DNA of 15,456 nucleotides from NCBI GenBank assembly GCA_050944915.1, contig JBMNRY010000047.1, positions 1-15,456 of the forward strand, written 5' to 3'. This DNA comes from JBMNRY01 sp050944915 (GTDB lineage: Bacteria; Bacillota; Limnochordia; JAAZLZ01). Below, piece by piece: positions 14,163-15,456 of the stretch (position 1 is the first letter of the stretch; each line of letters starts with the position of its first letter). The position numbers were made by a program, and so were the translations under genes. A model generated the notes under the pieces. The model searched no databases. It was not told the DNA's origin and worked only from the letters and a program-made list of their open reading frames with translations.

Positions 14163-15380
14163 ATGGGTCTTTGGCAAATCGCCCTCCGCAACTTGGGCCG
14201 CAATCGGGCCCGGAGCCTGTTAAGTCTCTTCGCGATTGCTGTGGGGGTTTTCGTCGTTTTGATCACCAAGGGATTTATCGATGGAGCCCTGGAGCAGATG
14301 TATGATGGGACCATTCGTTTAGGTTCCGGCCATATCCGGGTGGTAGAAGAGGAGTATCCCCTTAAGGAACAGCTGTTGTCGTTAACCAATACGGTGGATG
14401 ACGACTTAGTGGAAAAGCTACAGGCTATCGACGGTATCGAAGGCATCAGTCCCCGCTTGCGTTTCGGCGGTTTAATCAGCAAGGAAGAGAAGACCCACCG
14501 GGTGATCATCACCGGGCTTATACCCTCCATGGAAGATACTATTTCGGGGATGTCCCGTTATTTATCGGGTCGCTGGATGGAACCCCATACCCGAGAAGCG
14601 GTGCTGGGTACCCGATTGCTCCATAAGTTGGGCCTAGAAATCGGTGATCGGTTTACCTTGGTATTCAATACCGCCTTTGGTTCCATGCGGGGGTACACCT
14701 TTACCATCGTCGGTGAAATCAATTCAGGTTACCTAGCATTAGATGATCAGAGGGTTTTCCTCGATTTAGGTCTAGCCCAATCGATGTTGGAGATGGAAGG
14801 GGAAGTGACAGAGATTTTGATGTTGGCCCATCGGGAGAAGGATGTGCCCTGGTTACTACCCCAAGTAGAAGAGGTCATTGGGCCGACGGCTACCGCGATT
14901 CCCTGGTACAGCCATAGTGAGATGATTGAGTATATGTTGAGGGCCGAAGGGGCTTATAACATCATTTATGTTCTGATTCTGGGGTTGGCTGGGTTCGTTG
15001 TGATCAATACGATGTCTATGGTGATCAACGAAAGGATGCGGGAGATCGGTATGTTAGGGGCGCTGGGATTATCGCCTCGGCAGGTTATGGGGTTATTCCT
15101 TTACGAAGGAGGGATTTTAGGTCTGGGAGGTAGTCTGGTTGGCGCTTTTTTCGGGAGCATTCTCCTTGGCGTCCTTTCCATTAGGGGATTAGATCTCTAC
15201 GATCCCGCTGATCTTGATGCTCAATACTACCTGACGCCTCAAATATTTCCCCGTTTGGATCCTTGGGTCCTAGTCTTCGCAATCGTCCTGGGTATCCTGA
15301 TTACCACCATCGCGGTTTGGATTCCTGCCCGGACCGCGGCCAAGTTGGAGCCTACGGAGGCTCTACGAGGAGGAAAATAG
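14163..15380 (+). CDS. ABC transporter permease, FtsX/LolE (MacB) type, second subunit
   Basis: A 405-residue paralogue of the preceding permease with the same plan: helix 1 (about 19-40), an extracytoplasmic domain (about 45-260), and helices at about 264-286, 311-338 and 368-389. The coupling segment ERMREIGMLGALG (290-302) is clear and the C-terminus ends in the usual EPTEALRGGK. Both members share the N-terminal ALRNL(W/G)R(Q/N) motif and an ISPRL/TTPRL strand, pointing to an old duplication. ATG 14163 follows GGGGTTAAGG in the 11-base gap. The partner ATPase and perhaps a lipoprotein gene are expected beyond the right edge. LolC/LolE-like pairs are best known from diderms but also occur in monoderm Bacillota, so this does not settle the cell envelope type. 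Confidence 0.92.
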   Translation: MGLWQIALRNLGRNRARSLLSLFAIAVGVFVVLITKGFIDGALEQMYDGTIRLGSGHIRVVEEEYPLKEQLLSLTNTVDDDLVEKLQAIDGIEGISPRLRFGGLISKEEKTHRVIITGLIPSMEDTISGMSRYLSGRWMEPHTREAVLGTRLLHKLGLEIGDRFTLVFNTAFGSMRGYTFTIVGEINSGYLALDDQRVFLDLGLAQSMLEMEGEVTEILMLAHREKDVPWLLPQVEEVIGPTATAIPWYSHSEMIEYMLRAEGAYNIIYVLILGLAGFVVINTMSMVINERMREIGMLGALGLSPRQVMGLFLYEGGILGLGGSLVGAFFGSILLGVLSIRGLDLYDPADLDAQYYLTPQIFPRLDPWVLVFAIVLGILITTIAVWIPARTAAKLEPTEALRGGK

Positions 15381-15442
15381 GCTTCGTTCGGAACCGCGCG
15401 GAATGGATCGATACTAAGAACACATACGCTCAATAGGAAGCA

Positions 15443-15456
15443 ATGAACCTCCCGCG
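15443..15456 (+). CDS. Possible start of the next gene in the permease operon (partial)
   Basis: ATG 15443 follows AATAGGAAGCA, a modest ribosome site, 62 bases after the second permease on the same strand. Only MNLP and a partial codon are inside the window, so the product is unknown. A transport partner would be expected from context. Confidence 0.25.

Overview
The window looks like chromosomal DNA from an endospore-forming member of the Bacillota (Firmicutes), probably an anaerobic clostridial-type lineage. The grounds are strong Shine-Dalgarno sites with several GTG/TTG starts, a split FeoB system, a DUF3231 gene behind a sigma-G-like promoter, a class I cyclic-di-GMP riboswitch, and a FapA/DUF342 protein with an apparent Jag_N domain. 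The exact taxon cannot be read from the sequence. I see no tRNA, rRNA, CRISPR array, insertion sequence or phage gene.

Region by region. (1) About 1-3870, minus strand: a c-di-GMP operon. A sigma-A-type promoter leads into a GEMM (c-di-GMP-I) riboswitch and then an intrinsic terminator. Next come a FapA-like DUF342 gene, apparently starting at a rare ATT codon, and a membrane PAS-GGDEF-HD-GYP gene that runs off the left edge. The last gene is interrupted at a G7 run by an apparent -1 frameshift. The operon therefore seems to sense the molecule its own enzyme makes and/or degrades. (2) 4089-6478, plus strand: a ferrous-iron uptake operon of feoA, a free-standing FeoB GTPase, and the FeoB membrane part. 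The membrane part carries a one-base frameshift near 5880-5900. (3) 6658-8481, plus: a methyl-accepting chemotaxis receptor, followed by a terminator and a structured 530-base gap. (4) 9016-10392, plus: a MATE-family exporter, ending at a 12-bp hairpin shared with the convergent gene. (5) 10463-12200, minus: a secreted SIMPL/DUF541 protein and a DUF3231 protein, each with its own candidate promoter. (6) 12350-12918: a long gene-free stretch with several inverted repeats and a strong promoter. (7) 12919-15380, plus: two MacB/LolE-type ABC permeases whose ATPase is not in the window.

The most notable points are the self-sensing c-di-GMP operon, the G GGG GGG heptamer that sits in the correct phase for -1 frameshifting between GGDEF and HD-GYP, the ATT start of the FapA-like gene, and the sigma-G-like promoter of the DUF3231 gene. 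Both disrupted genes lack a single base. A sequencing or assembly error is therefore a serious alternative to biology for each of them.
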